Positions 1-6,584 of a stretch of 11,329 nt of DNA are shown piece after piece. Source of the stretch: a methanogenic archaeon (lineage in GTDB: Archaea; Thermoplasmatota; Thermoplasmata; Methanomassiliicoccales; Methanomethylophilaceae); the NCBI GenBank assembly GCA_902787415.1, contig CADAGG010000030.1:1-11329 (forward strand), written 5' to 3'. Numbering within the stretch: position 1 is the stretch's first letter; every line of letters starts with the position of its first letter. The position numbers were made by a program, and so were the translations under genes. The notes under the pieces are model-generated. The model ran no database searches. It saw nothing but the letters and a program-made list of their open reading frames with translations, and was not told where the DNA came from.

Positions 1-336
1 GTCAACAGGGTCCTCGAGGCCTACCCCGACACCCTCTCCGTAGGAGAGTGCCAGAGGATCGCCTTCGCCCAGGTCCTCATCAAGGAGCCCCGCATCGTGC
101 TCCTGGACGAGCCCACCGGAACCATGGACCCCATCACCAAGGTCATCGTCGCCAAATCGGTCCTCCGCGCCAGGGAGACCCTCGGCGAGACCTTCATCGT
201 CGTCAGCCACGACATGGACTTCGTCAAGAACTGCTGCGACCGCGCCGCGTTCATGAAGGAGGGCAAGGTCGTGGACATCGGAAAGCCCGAGGAGATGATG
301 AAGAAGTTCGACGAGCTCCGCGGACCCATGGAATGA
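1..336 (+). CDS. atwA: Methyl-coenzyme M reductase component A2 (ABC ATPase), 3' end only
   Basis: This is the last 111 codons of a protein whose 5' end lies outside the window. The fragment is the C-terminal part of an ABC nucleotide-binding domain. The signature motif reads LSVGE (bases 34-48), Walker B with the catalytic glutamate is IVLLDEPTG (bases 94-120), and the H-loop histidine is at 208-210 in VVSHD. The variant signature and the GTMDP stretch after Walker B match what I recall of component A2, a soluble twin-ABC protein of about 530 residues. A2 supplies ATP hydrolysis for reductive activation of Ni-F430 in MCR and is part of the purified activation complex. There is no membrane segment in what is visible, consistent with a non-transport ABC protein. 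It lies 25 bases upstream of mcrC, which supports the call. A generic ABC transporter ATPase is the alternative, but unlikely here. Confidence 0.9.
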   Translation, partial: VNRVLEAYPDTLSVGECQRIAFAQVLIKEPRIVLLDEPTGTMDPITKVIVAKSVLRARETLGETFIVVSHDMDFVKNCCDRAAFMKEGKVVDIGKPEEMMKKFDELRGPME

Positions 337-348
337 TCGCAATCAAAC

Positions 349-354
349 AGAGGA
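349..354 (+). promoter_or_regulatory. Shine-Dalgarno site of mcrC
   Basis: AGAGGA lies 7 bases before the ATG at 362 and fixes that start. The 25-base gap between atwA and mcrC shows no TATA-like element or hairpin, so mcrC is probably read from the upstream transcript. Confidence 0.6.
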
Positions 355-361
355 AACGCTT

Positions 362-982
362 ATGAAGCAGCAGATAGGGAGACACCTGAGCTTCGTAGAG
401 TGCAGGGACTCCCAGGGACTGGGAATCGGAGGGGGACTGGCCCAGAGGGCCACCATCTCCGAGAGCGGCAAGGACGTCTGCGTCATCGCCATGGGTCCCG
501 GGAGGAGGCACATCACCAAGCCGGTGTGCGAGATCACTTATGCCCTCAGGGAGGTCGGCATCAACGCCTCCGTCCTGGTGGTCAACTCCGGTTCCGGGGT
601 GCCCACCGACGCGCCCGATGTCACCACCGGGTCCAGGTTCGGACTGGATCCCATCGAGGTAGACAGGATCAGGCAGTACAAGGTCGCCCTGATCCACCTC
701 GGCAACGTGAGGAACCACATCGTGTACAAGGCGAGGCTCATCCTCAGGAACGTGGACATCCCCGCCGTCGTGGTGGCCCAGTGCCCCGTGGACTTCGAGG
801 ACTTCGCCGCCATCGGCGTGAAGACCCGCGACGTCATGCCCGCCAAGGAGGACATCGGCACCATGGGGACCATCGAGGACATCGTCACCGGAGTCGTCAG
901 GGGAGTTACCTGCCCCCAGGAGAAGCTCGACGAGATCGCCTCCAAGCTCCAGAAGATCCTTCCCACGGAGGGTTCGCAATGA
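362..982 (+). CDS. mcrC: McrC, MCR activation complex subunit (MCR operon protein C)
   Basis: A 206-residue protein, close to the usual length of about 200 for McrC. It carries the family signature: GIGGGLAQR (21-29), [15 protein letters not shown] (45-59), a Gly-Ser-Gly loop near 77-79, [19 protein letters not shown] (112-130), CPVDFEDFA (141-149), [10 protein letters not shown] (151-160) and [10 protein letters not shown] near the end. Cysteines are at 14, 40, 56, 141 and 184. C56 in KPVCEIT aligns with C90 of Mmp7 from the same operon, so it is a candidate cluster ligand, though that is inference. In Methanococcus maripaludis, McrC copurifies with Mmp7, Mmp17, Mmp3 and A2 as an ATP-dependent MCR activation complex. 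In many methanogens mcrC sits inside the mcrBDCGA operon. Here it stands alone, next to A2 and the marker genes. Its TGA overlaps the ATG of mmp3 by the ATGA at 979-982. Confidence 0.96.
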   Translation: MKQQIGRHLSFVECRDSQGLGIGGGLAQRATISESGKDVCVIAMGPGRRHITKPVCEITYALREVGINASVLVVNSGSGVPTDAPDVTTGSRFGLDPIEVDRIRQYKVALIHLGNVRNHIVYKARLILRNVDIPAVVVAQCPVDFEDFAAIGVKTRDVMPAKEDIGTMGTIEDIVTGVVRGVTCPQEKLDEIASKLQKILPTEGSQ

Positions 983-2490
983 AGGTGTACGTCAACGGGA
1001 AGGAGAAGACCCTCAAGGAGGGCGCCACGCTCAAGGACGCCGTAGCCGGCGAGAAGTATGTGGAGGGCTCCACCGTTTCCATCTACCTCTCCACCGAGAA
1101 GGTGACCGAGGTCACCAACGACTTCGCCATCGTCACCAGCCAGGGCGAGATGGTGCTCCACCTGTACGACACCCCCGAGGCCAAGCTCTTCAGGAAGTAT
1201 GCCTCGGAGGCCGTCGGTTCCCACGTCAGGTGGGCCAACAAGGAGCTCGTCGCCTTCGGTTCCTTCCCCACCGATATCAAGTACAGCGCCGAGGCCGGCA
1301 TGTACCGCCGCTTCGAGTGCTTCTTCTCCCTCGGAGGGAACGACAACCAGACCACCTACCTCATGGTGGCCAAATCCAATTTCACCAAGGCCTACGGGGC
1401 AGGCGCCGGCAGGATCGGCAAGATCACCGTCGGAAGGCACCTGCTGAGCCTGGTCAAGGAGGGACAGGGCATCGTGGACATCCACCCCGTCGTGTCCGAG
1501 ACCAGCCAGGACAACGTCATCATCACCAAGGACCTCAGCCAGCCCCTGGAGGACGGCTACAGGATCAGCACCCGCGTGATGGTCACCCTGAAGCACGAGT
1601 CCCCCAAGTCGGCGGAGCATTTCCTCATCATCGCCTCCAAAGGATACATCAACGTCTCCGAGGGGAGCGGCACCTTCATGGGATGCAGGGACGACATGGA
1701 CGTCGACATGGATGCCGAGATCAGCGGCGTCCGCGACGTCGGACAGGTCATGGTCAGGCACGCCGGTGTAGGAAAGGGGCACATCCTCTTCTACAGGGAG
1801 AGGAGACAGGTGTCCCCCGACCTCAACACCGCAGGGGAGGTCACCGACGGCATGGCCCTCATGTCCCGCGCGCAGGCGGGCGACATCATCGCCGTGGAGA
1901 CCGACCCTCCCCGCATCATCTCCGTCGGCATGACGCAGAAGGCGGGAGCGGCGTTCCTCGCCAAGTACGGGGTCAAACAGGTCCGCACCGGCGACACCTC
2001 CGACGATGCGGTCATCGTCGACCAGGGACCGGAGGAGACCATGGAGGCCCTGAAGAAGGGCGAGGTGGAGACCTTCGGCGTCCCCAGGGAACAGATATAC
2101 CGCATATCCATCACCACCGACGACGAGGCCACCGTGCACTACTTCAAGAAGGTCACCGGCCTGAGCCACAAGAGCATCGGCCAGCTGAAGACCCAGTTCT
2201 CGTTCCCCGGTTCGCCCATGGTCACCTTCTACGGGGACGAGCCCAGGGCGCAGAACCTCTACCCCCAGGAGCCCTTCAAGAAATGCAAGAAGGGAGAGAT
2301 CGGGGTCACCAACCAGTCCAGGCCGCACCACGGTCTGATCGGAATCAGGCTCATCGACAGCAAGCAGTACGGACCCACCGGAGAGGAACCCTACGGTACC
2401 AACCTGGTCGGGAAGTTCCTCGGCGACCTCGCCGAGATGGAGGTGCTGGACGACGAGCAGATCATCTACATCACGGAGGCCAAACTATGA
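979..2490 (+). CDS. mmp3: Methanogenesis marker protein 3, MCR activation complex subunit
   Basis: A 503-residue protein of the UPF0288/methanogenesis marker 3 family, which is usually about 500 long. The reading frame stays open upstream to 400, but the ATG at 979 is chosen because it overlaps the mcrC stop (ATGA), has GGAGGG at 967-972 six bases before it, and begins the family-typical [10 protein letters not shown]. The first 25 residues look like a ThiS-type beta-grasp strand-turn-strand (inference). Other landmarks are [14 protein letters not shown] near 234-247, [20 protein letters not shown] (255-274), a middle [12 protein letters not shown] (301-312), and the C-terminal [26 protein letters not shown] (433-458). 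Cysteines are at 114, 236 and 436. There is no signal peptide or membrane segment. Mmp3 is a component of the M. maripaludis MCR activation complex; its individual chemical role is not settled. Confidence 0.95.
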   Translation: MKVYVNGKEKTLKEGATLKDAVAGEKYVEGSTVSIYLSTEKVTEVTNDFAIVTSQGEMVLHLYDTPEAKLFRKYASEAVGSHVRWANKELVAFGSFPTDIKYSAEAGMYRRFECFFSLGGNDNQTTYLMVAKSNFTKAYGAGAGRIGKITVGRHLLSLVKEGQGIVDIHPVVSETSQDNVIITKDLSQPLEDGYRISTRVMVTLKHESPKSAEHFLIIASKGYINVSEGSGTFMGCRDDMDVDMDAEISGVRDVGQVMVRHAGVGKGHILFYRERRQVSPDLNTAGEVTDGMALMSRAQAGDIIAVETDPPRIISVGMTQKAGAAFLAKYGVKQVRTGDTSDDAVIVDQGPEETMEALKKGEVETFGVPREQIYRISITTDDEATVHYFKKVTGLSHKSIGQLKTQFSFPGSPMVTFYGDEPRAQNLYPQEPFKKCKKGEIGVTNQSRPHHGLIGIRLIDSKQYGPTGEEPYGTNLVGKFLGDLAEMEVLDDEQIIYITEAKL

Positions 2491-2912
2491 GTCAGCAGAG
2501 AGTCACCAGACTGCTCATGATCTCCCCCAACTCCATGGTCACCCCGGACCAGCTGGTCCGCAACGTGCAGACCATGGCCCCCGGCATCAACGTCAAGGAG
2601 ACCTGCTACGGATGCCTGGCGGAATCCGATGCGGAGACCATGAGGATCGTCATGGAGAAGGTGCGCGCCACCTACCGCAACGAGGTCTTCTCCAAGGTCA
2701 GGGGATATCCCGCAGGGGACCCCAGGAGATGCCGCGCACAGCACGGCACCCGTCCCGGCTACGCACAGCTGGAGGCCGAATGGGAGTGCCTCCCGCTCAT
2801 CCAGTCCGCACTGGACGAGTTCGACGCCGGAAAAGACGATTATCAGAAACCAGTCGATAAGAAACCCCTTCCCGTCAAAGAAATGAAAGAAATCAGCGAG
2901 GCTTTCAGATGA
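2487..2912 (+). CDS. mmp6: Methanogenesis marker protein 6
   Basis: A 141-residue protein, near the usual 130-140 of the marker 6 family. The start at ATG 2487 overlaps the mmp3 stop by ATGA and has GGAGG at 2475-2479. The family-typical parts are [11 protein letters not shown] (36-46), a segment rich in basic residues, [14 protein letters not shown] (72-85) and [12 protein letters not shown] (89-100). The C-terminal 30 residues are charged and lysine-rich, with no predicted fold. Cysteines are at 40, 43, 82 and 101; C40 and C43 form a CxxC, which could hold a metal or iron-sulfur site but is not proven to. No signal or membrane segment is seen. It is not among the five proteins reported in the purified MCR activation complex, yet it is embedded between mmp3 and mmp5. 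This suggests a role in building or servicing that complex (inference). No biochemical function is known to me. Confidence 0.92.
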   Translation: MSQQRVTRLLMISPNSMVTPDQLVRNVQTMAPGINVKETCYGCLAESDAETMRIVMEKVRATYRNEVFSKVRGYPAGDPRRCRAQHGTRPGYAQLEAEWECLPLIQSALDEFDAGKDDYQKPVDKKPLPVKEMKEISEAFR

Positions 2913-3346
2913 AAGTATTCATAGATCCCCCGAACAGCATGATCCTCTTCGACCTGGTGGAGAGGTTCGGCCACGAACCCCTGAGTTCGATGGCACTCAT
3001 ACAGGAGAAAGTCGACAACATAGAGGTCGACATGCCGCCCATGAACGTCACCCTCGACGACGTCGTCAAGGGACTCAAGTACGCCGGAGTGGAGGTCCCC
3101 TCCGGAATCAGGGGCAGGCTGGCCATCTGGGGGCCCATGATCGAGGCAGCGGATGCCGCCATCATCATCGAGAACCCCCCGTTCAGCTTCGGCTGCGTCG
3201 GATGCGACCGTTCCAACGAGCTCACCAAGTACCGCATCAAGAGGCGCGGCATCCCCGCCCTCACCGTGCAGTACCCCACCAGCGAGGAGGAGGCCAAGAC
3301 CATGGTCGGACAGATCAAGGACTTCCTGGGAGGTCTGGGTCAATGA
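2909..3346 (+). CDS. mmp5: Methanogenesis marker protein 5
   Basis: A 145-residue soluble protein, close to the family length of about 140. ATG 2909 overlaps the mmp6 stop (ATGA), with GAGG at 2898-2901. The start [20 protein letters not shown] is typical of the family. Further on there are [22 protein letters not shown] (70-91), [12 protein letters not shown] (94-105) and a C-terminal alpha/beta stretch. C96 and C99 form a CxxC and are the only cysteines in the protein, so they are the obvious candidate for a metal, iron-sulfur or redox-disulfide site. The pattern of short hydrophobic strands followed by glycine or proline turns suggests a small Rossmann-like fold (inference). The biochemical role is unknown. 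Its place inside the MCR activation operon, and its conservation only in MCR-bearing archaea, argue for a function in F430/MCR activation or cluster supply. Confidence 0.92.
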   Translation: MKVFIDPPNSMILFDLVERFGHEPLSSMALIQEKVDNIEVDMPPMNVTLDDVVKGLKYAGVEVPSGIRGRLAIWGPMIEAADAAIIIENPPFSFGCVGCDRSNELTKYRIKRRGIPALTVQYPTSEEEAKTMVGQIKDFLGGLGQ

Positions 3347-4566
3347 CCATCAGGATCGCCCAGCTCTCCTGCGGTACCGAGTACAGCGGGGTCCAGTACG
3401 AGATCGAGTCCGCCGCCCGCTCCGTCGGGGCCAAGATCGTCTACCCCGACGTCTCCTACGACCAGGTCAAGAGCGCCCTGGAGCGCTTCGGGTTCACCCC
3501 CAAGTCGCCCCAGCTCCAGCTCATGATCGCCCGTGCCATCAGCCTCGCCGACGGACTCTACGAGGCCGACGCGGTGTTCATCACCACCTGCTTCAGGTGC
3601 GCCGAGGCCGCCCTGGTCAGGAACGAGCTCAGGAGATTCATCCAGGAGAACACCAGGCTCCCCGTCGTCACCTACTCGTTCACCGAGAGGCTGAAGGCCT
3701 CCCAGCTCCTCACCAGGATGGAGGCGCTCGTCACCATCGTCTCCAGGAAGGAGCTCCTCGCCAGGGAGAGGCAGACCGGAATCACCGCCGGTATCGACTC
3801 CGGTTCCTCCACCACCAAGGCCGTCATCATGGAGAACAACAAGATCATCGGCAAGGCATGGACCGCCTCCGGAGACGTCGTCCAGTGCGCCACCGAGGTC
3901 CTTGAGGAGGCCATGAAGATGGCGGGCATCGAGTTCAAGCAGATCGAGGCCATGGGAACCACCGGATACGGAAGGTTCACCCTCGGTACCCACTTCAACG
4001 CCAAGCTCGTGCAGGAGGAGCTGACCGTCAACTCCAAGGGAGCGGTATGGCTCGCCGACAGGCAGAGGGGAGAGGCCACCATCATCGACATCGGAGGAAT
4101 GGACAACAAGGCCATCACCGTCAGGGACGGCGTCCCCGACAACTTCACCATGGGAGGAATCTGCGCCGGAGCGTCCGGCCGTTTCCTCGAGATGACCGCC
4201 AGGAGGCTGAAGGTCCCCATCGGAGACCTCGGATCCTACGCTGTGAAGGGTAACTGGGTCAATGCAAAGATGAACTCCTACTGTTCCGTCTTCGGAATCC
4301 AGGATCTGGTCACCACCCTCGGAGCCGGAAAGTCCTTCGAGGACGTCGCGGCCGCCGCCTGCCACTCCGTCGCGGAGCAGGTCTACGAGCAGCAGCTCCA
4401 GGAGGTCGACGTCAGGCACCCCATCATCCAGGTCGGAGGGACCTCGCTCAACGCAGGTCTGGTCAAGGCCATCGGAGAGGTCCTCGGAGAGCCCCCGATC
4501 GTGCCTCCGGACTCCCAGTACATCGGAGCCGTGGGCGGCGCCCTGCTCAGTTCGGGAATGCTGTGA
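3343..4566 (+). CDS. mmp15: Methanogenesis marker protein 15, HgdC-type activator ATPase
   Basis: A 407-residue protein, near the family length of about 400. The ATG at 3343 overlaps the mmp5 stop and has GGGAGGT at 3328-3334. Residues 147-405 form an ASKHA ATPase of the BadF/BadG/HgdC class: phosphate-1 loop [11 protein letters not shown] (150-160), GTTGYGR (205-211), phosphate-2 loop [11 protein letters not shown] (247-257), [10 protein letters not shown] (274-283), NSYCSVFG (311-318) and the adenosine motif QVGGTSLN (363-370). C274 and C314 match in spacing and context the two cysteines that let the HgdC dimer share one [4Fe-4S] cluster. Such activators hydrolyse ATP to inject a very low potential electron into a partner. 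Residues 1-140 precede the ATPase, contain TTCFRCAEA (81-89, CxxC) and LLTRMEALV (122-130), and resemble the C-terminal part of HgdB/BcrC-type dehydratase subunits. The natural inference is an ATP-driven reductase serving the MCR activation complex; this is untested. Confidence 0.94.
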   Translation: MTIRIAQLSCGTEYSGVQYEIESAARSVGAKIVYPDVSYDQVKSALERFGFTPKSPQLQLMIARAISLADGLYEADAVFITTCFRCAEAALVRNELRRFIQENTRLPVVTYSFTERLKASQLLTRMEALVTIVSRKELLARERQTGITAGIDSGSSTTKAVIMENNKIIGKAWTASGDVVQCATEVLEEAMKMAGIEFKQIEAMGTTGYGRFTLGTHFNAKLVQEELTVNSKGAVWLADRQRGEATIIDIGGMDNKAITVRDGVPDNFTMGGICAGASGRFLEMTARRLKVPIGDLGSYAVKGNWVNAKMNSYCSVFGIQDLVTTLGAGKSFEDVAAAACHSVAEQVYEQQLQEVDVRHPIIQVGGTSLNAGLVKAIGEVLGEPPIVPPDSQYIGAVGGALLSSGML

Positions 4567-4570
4567 GGTG
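4565..4570 (+). promoter_or_regulatory. Shine-Dalgarno site of mmp17, overlapping the mmp15 stop
   Basis: GAGGTG begins inside the mmp15 TGA stop and lies 5 bases before the mmp17 ATG at 4576. This 9-base gap is the only junction from mcrC to the DUF123 gene without a direct coding overlap. Confidence 0.55.
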
Positions 4571-4575
4571 CGACC

Positions 4576-5157
4576 ATGCCGTCTGAAACAGTGGTCACAG
4601 GAACCGACGAATACGGCAACGAGAGGTACAAGGCCCTCTACGAGGAGCTCATGTACGACGTCGGCAAGCTTGCGGCCGTGGAGAAATCGTACCTGGTGCT
4701 GAAGCCCAAGGTGCCCCTCTTCATCATCTCGGTGAAGATGAAGGCGCTGCCCGCCGCCAAGACCATCGGGGTCGTGGCGTCCACCAGGTCGGAGCGCGAC
4801 ACCGTGTACGTGAGCATCTCCGACGAGATGTACGCGCCCGGCACCCTCAGGGCGCTCTGGCACAGGTACGGAAGGGACAACGTCCAGCAGCTCGACAGGC
4901 TGGACATCGCCGTCAAGGGGGTTTCCAGCTCCTTCGAGGTCGACGAGATCGAGGTCGAGTCCAACGAGCAGCCCATCCAGGAGGTCCTGGGGGCCCTCTA
5001 CAGGGTGCTCCCCGAGGGCATCCGCGTCAGGCGCACCTTCGCGGACACCGACGTCATCACCGTCGTCGCCACCGAGGAGAAGATGCAGCCCGAGATGCTG
5101 GAGGAGGCCACCGTGATCCACGAGGCCATGAAGAAGGGAGGCGAGATCGATGTATGA
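4576..5157 (+). CDS. mmp17: Methanogenesis marker protein 17, MCR activation complex subunit
   Basis: A 193-residue protein of the marker 17 family (about 185-190 long). The start ATG 4576 is supported by the GAGGTG just upstream. Recognisable parts are YGNERYKALYEELMYDVGKL (13-32), a basic strand region LKPKVPLFIISVKMK (42-56), and TLRALWHRYGRDNVQQLDRL (84-103). The C-terminal half is an acidic alpha/beta domain with two segments of similar shape (about 45-115 and 120-185), which might be a ferredoxin-like duplication (inference). It has no cysteine at all, so it cannot supply thiolate ligands to the iron-sulfur clusters of the activation complex and is more likely a structural or partner-docking subunit. 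Mmp17 copurifies with McrC, Mmp3, Mmp7 and A2 in M. maripaludis. The coding region overlaps the start of mmp7 by 8 bases. Confidence 0.92.
   Translation: MPSETVVTGTDEYGNERYKALYEELMYDVGKLAAVEKSYLVLKPKVPLFIISVKMKALPAAKTIGVVASTRSERDTVYVSISDEMYAPGTLRALWHRYGRDNVQQLDRLDIAVKGVSSSFEVDEIEVESNEQPIQEVLGALYRVLPEGIRVRRTFADTDVITVVATEEKMQPEMLEEATVIHEAMKKGGEIDV
5136..5141 (+). promoter_or_regulatory. Shine-Dalgarno site deciding the mmp7 start
   Basis: GGGAGG lies 8 bases before the ATG at 5150. That ATG is preferred over the in-frame ATG at 5165, both by this spacing and because the longer form begins MYEVIMYDGGIY as the family does. Confidence 0.6.
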
Positions 5158-6088
5158 GGTCATAATGTACGACGGAGGGATCTACCGTTCCGACGAGCTG
5201 TTCGAGCTCATCGAGGACGTGGGAGGAGTGGTCCTGATGAAGAACCGCAGCTCCCAGATGCTCACCGTCACCATGTCCATCCCCTCGGAGGACCGGCCCC
5301 TGGTCGAGGCCCTCTGCAAGGATATCGGGGGACAGGTCAGGGAGGTGCCCCTCGCGGGTACCGAGATCGCCGTGGTAGGTCCCACCCTGGGACGCCACCA
5401 CATGCCCCACCCCATCTGCGACATCGCGGAGTACCTCCGCAGGTGCGGGGCCATCACGGTCGTCATGGGTCTCGCCCGCGGGAGGGGAAAGCTAACGTCC
5501 CAGATCAACCTGCAGGAGACCTCCATCATCGACGAGTACGACGCCTGCGTGTTCATGCTCGGCAACTTCAAGTCCTGCGTGGAGACCAAGGCCGACCTGC
5601 TCCTGAGCAAGATCAACATCCCCACCGTGCTGGTCTGCGGACCCAAGCCCGAGGGCATCGAGCACACCTGCGACGCCATCGTCTACGGCGTCGGGAGGAA
5701 GGCCTCCCGTATGAGGGAGCCCGCCGACAGGCAGAAGCTCGAGGAGGTCTCGGACCGCGTGGAGGAGATCCTCGCCGACAAGAAGAAGGCCCTCGAGGAG
5801 GACCCGCCCTTCGTCCACCCGTCGGAGATCAAGTCCCTGCTGGAGAACTACGAGCCCATCAACATGTGCCTCAGGCCCGCACCCATCGTCATGCACCTCG
5901 ACGGTCTCAGGGCCAAGATCTCCTATGAGGAGCACCGCGAGGCCATCGAGAACATGATGGTCTACGGCCGCCGCCTCGGGGACGTGTGCACCATCACCCC
6001 CTCGAAGATCAACGACAGCAGCATGCTGATCCGCATCAAGACCCGTTCGCAGGTCGAGTACGAGGATTCCCTGAAGGCCAAGCAATGA
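5150..6088 (+). CDS. mmp7: Methanogenesis marker protein 7, McrC paralogue of the MCR activation complex
   Basis: A 312-residue protein, the usual length for marker 7 (about 300-320). An N-terminal domain (1-70) precedes a McrC-like domain (about 71-190). That domain has VVGPTLGRHHMPHPICDIAEYLRR (75-98), GLARGRGKL (107-115), MLGNFKSCVETKADLLL (136-152) and CGPKPEGIEHTCDAIVYGVGRKASRM (163-188). These line up with Mcr[36 protein letters not shown] and the CPVDFEDF...KTRDVM segment. A C-terminal domain (190-312) is helical then beta. Cysteines are at 56, 90, 99, 133, 143, 163, 174, 240 and 280, many more than in McrC. C90 and C143 are candidate cluster ligands by position (inference). In M. maripaludis, Mmp7 is part of the activation complex that passes electrons through nitrogenase-maturation-like iron-sulfur clusters to F430. 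The stop overlaps the next ATG by ATGA (6085-6088). Confidence 0.94.
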   Translation: MYEVIMYDGGIYRSDELFELIEDVGGVVLMKNRSSQMLTVTMSIPSEDRPLVEALCKDIGGQVREVPLAGTEIAVVGPTLGRHHMPHPICDIAEYLRRCGAITVVMGLARGRGKLTSQINLQETSIIDEYDACVFMLGNFKSCVETKADLLLSKINIPTVLVCGPKPEGIEHTCDAIVYGVGRKASRMREPADRQKLEEVSDRVEEILADKKKALEEDPPFVHPSEIKSLLENYEPINMCLRPAPIVMHLDGLRAKISYEEHREAIENMMVYGRRLGDVCTITPSKINDSSMLIRIKTRSQVEYEDSLKAKQ

Positions 6089-6519
6089 GCGTGAGGAAGG
6101 GGACCTACGTCCTTTTCGTCACCTTCGGAAGCGACACAAACATCACCGTGGGGGCTCTCGGCCCCCACCTTTTCAAGGCCGGCACCTACTGCTATGTGGG
6201 CAGCGCCATGGCCGGTCTCGACCAGCGTCTCAAGAGACATCTGGCACATGACAAGAAACTGAAGTGGCACATCGACTATCTGACCACCGTCTGCGACTCC
6301 TCCGAGGCGTGGATCTCCTATCCCGACCCGATCCCGGAGTGCGAACTGGCGGAGCGGGCGGAGGCCCTCGGCGGGATCCCGGAGATGGACCGTTTCGGAT
6401 GCTCCGACTGCCGGTGCCGCACCCATCTTTTCCGCGTGGATGCCTCCGCGATGGCCGATACGGTCTCCCAACTGCATCTGGCCAGGTACCGATTCGTATC
6501 CCTCCAGGATAAGCCTTAA
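6085..6519 (+). CDS. DUF123 / GIY-YIG-like (Uri superfamily) protein
   Basis: A 144-residue protein of the archaeal DUF123 family, a branch of the GIY-YIG nuclease fold. The first strand motif is GTYVL (6-10) and the second is GTYCYVGSAMAGLDQRLKRH (33-52), with a conserved arginine at 48. Then come WHIDYL (61-66), ECELAE with the candidate metal-binding glutamate near 87, and the terminal FGCSDCRCRTHLF (104-116), which is the usual DUF123 tail. The ATG at 6085 overlaps the mmp7 stop, and GAAGG lies at 6073-6077. It is presumed to be a DNA-acting structure-specific nuclease or a nucleic-acid-binding relative; in some archaea this domain is fused to endonuclease III. Its tail position in an MCR activation operon has no obvious functional reason. 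Its codon use is a little less GC-strict than that of its neighbours, hinting that it joined the operon separately (weak inference). Confidence 0.88.
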   Translation: MSVRKGTYVLFVTFGSDTNITVGALGPHLFKAGTYCYVGSAMAGLDQRLKRHLAHDKKLKWHIDYLTTVCDSSEAWISYPDPIPECELAERAEALGGIPEMDRFGCSDCRCRTHLFRVDASAMADTVSQLHLARYRFVSLQDKP

Positions 6520-6523
6520 TAAG
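6516..6523 (+). promoter_or_regulatory. Possible TATA box of the FAD oxidase gene
   Basis: TTAATAAG is the most AT-rich stretch in the 65-base gap and overlaps the TAA stop of the DUF123 gene. An archaeal start site about 22-28 bases downstream would fall near 6545-6551, giving a leader of roughly 35-40 bases. No clear BRE (purine-rich) element was verified, so this is a tentative call. Confidence 0.4.
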
Positions 6524-6551
6524 GGATACAGAATACGCGCACGCATAATCC

Positions 6552-6569
6552 TGTCACCCCTGGGTGGCA
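6552..6569 (+). other. Possible hairpin in the leader of the FAD oxidase gene
   Basis: TGTCACCC at 6552-6559 can pair with GGGTGGCA at 6562-6569, with one U-G wobble. The loop is CU, or four bases if the innermost pair opens. It ends one base before the Shine-Dalgarno GGAGG at 6571-6575, so it could influence ribosome access or be a dyad for a repressor. Chance pairing in GC-rich DNA is a fair alternative. Confidence 0.3.
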
Positions 6570-6570
6570 C

Positions 6571-6575
6571 GGAGG
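6571..6575 (+). promoter_or_regulatory. Shine-Dalgarno site of the FAD oxidase gene
   Basis: GGAGG lies 9 bases before ATG 6585. It favours that ATG over the in-frame GTG at 6564, which would place the ribosome site inside the gene. Confidence 0.6.
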
Positions 6576-6584
6576 ACGATTGAA

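Noticed and set aside
400..978. An N-terminal extension of Mmp3 in its open frame back to 400
   Set aside because: The extension is an arginine/histidine-rich out-of-frame reading of mcrC. The ATG at 979 has a good ribosome site, an ATGA overlap and the family-typical start.
538..2331. A 597-codon antisense open frame across mcrC and mmp3
   Set aside because: It has shadow composition and no ribosome site or motif, and it is fully covered by recognised genes.
3340..5163. A 607-codon antisense open frame across mmp15 and mmp17
   Set aside because: It shows the same G, D, V, L-rich shadow composition and crosses two well supported + strand genes.
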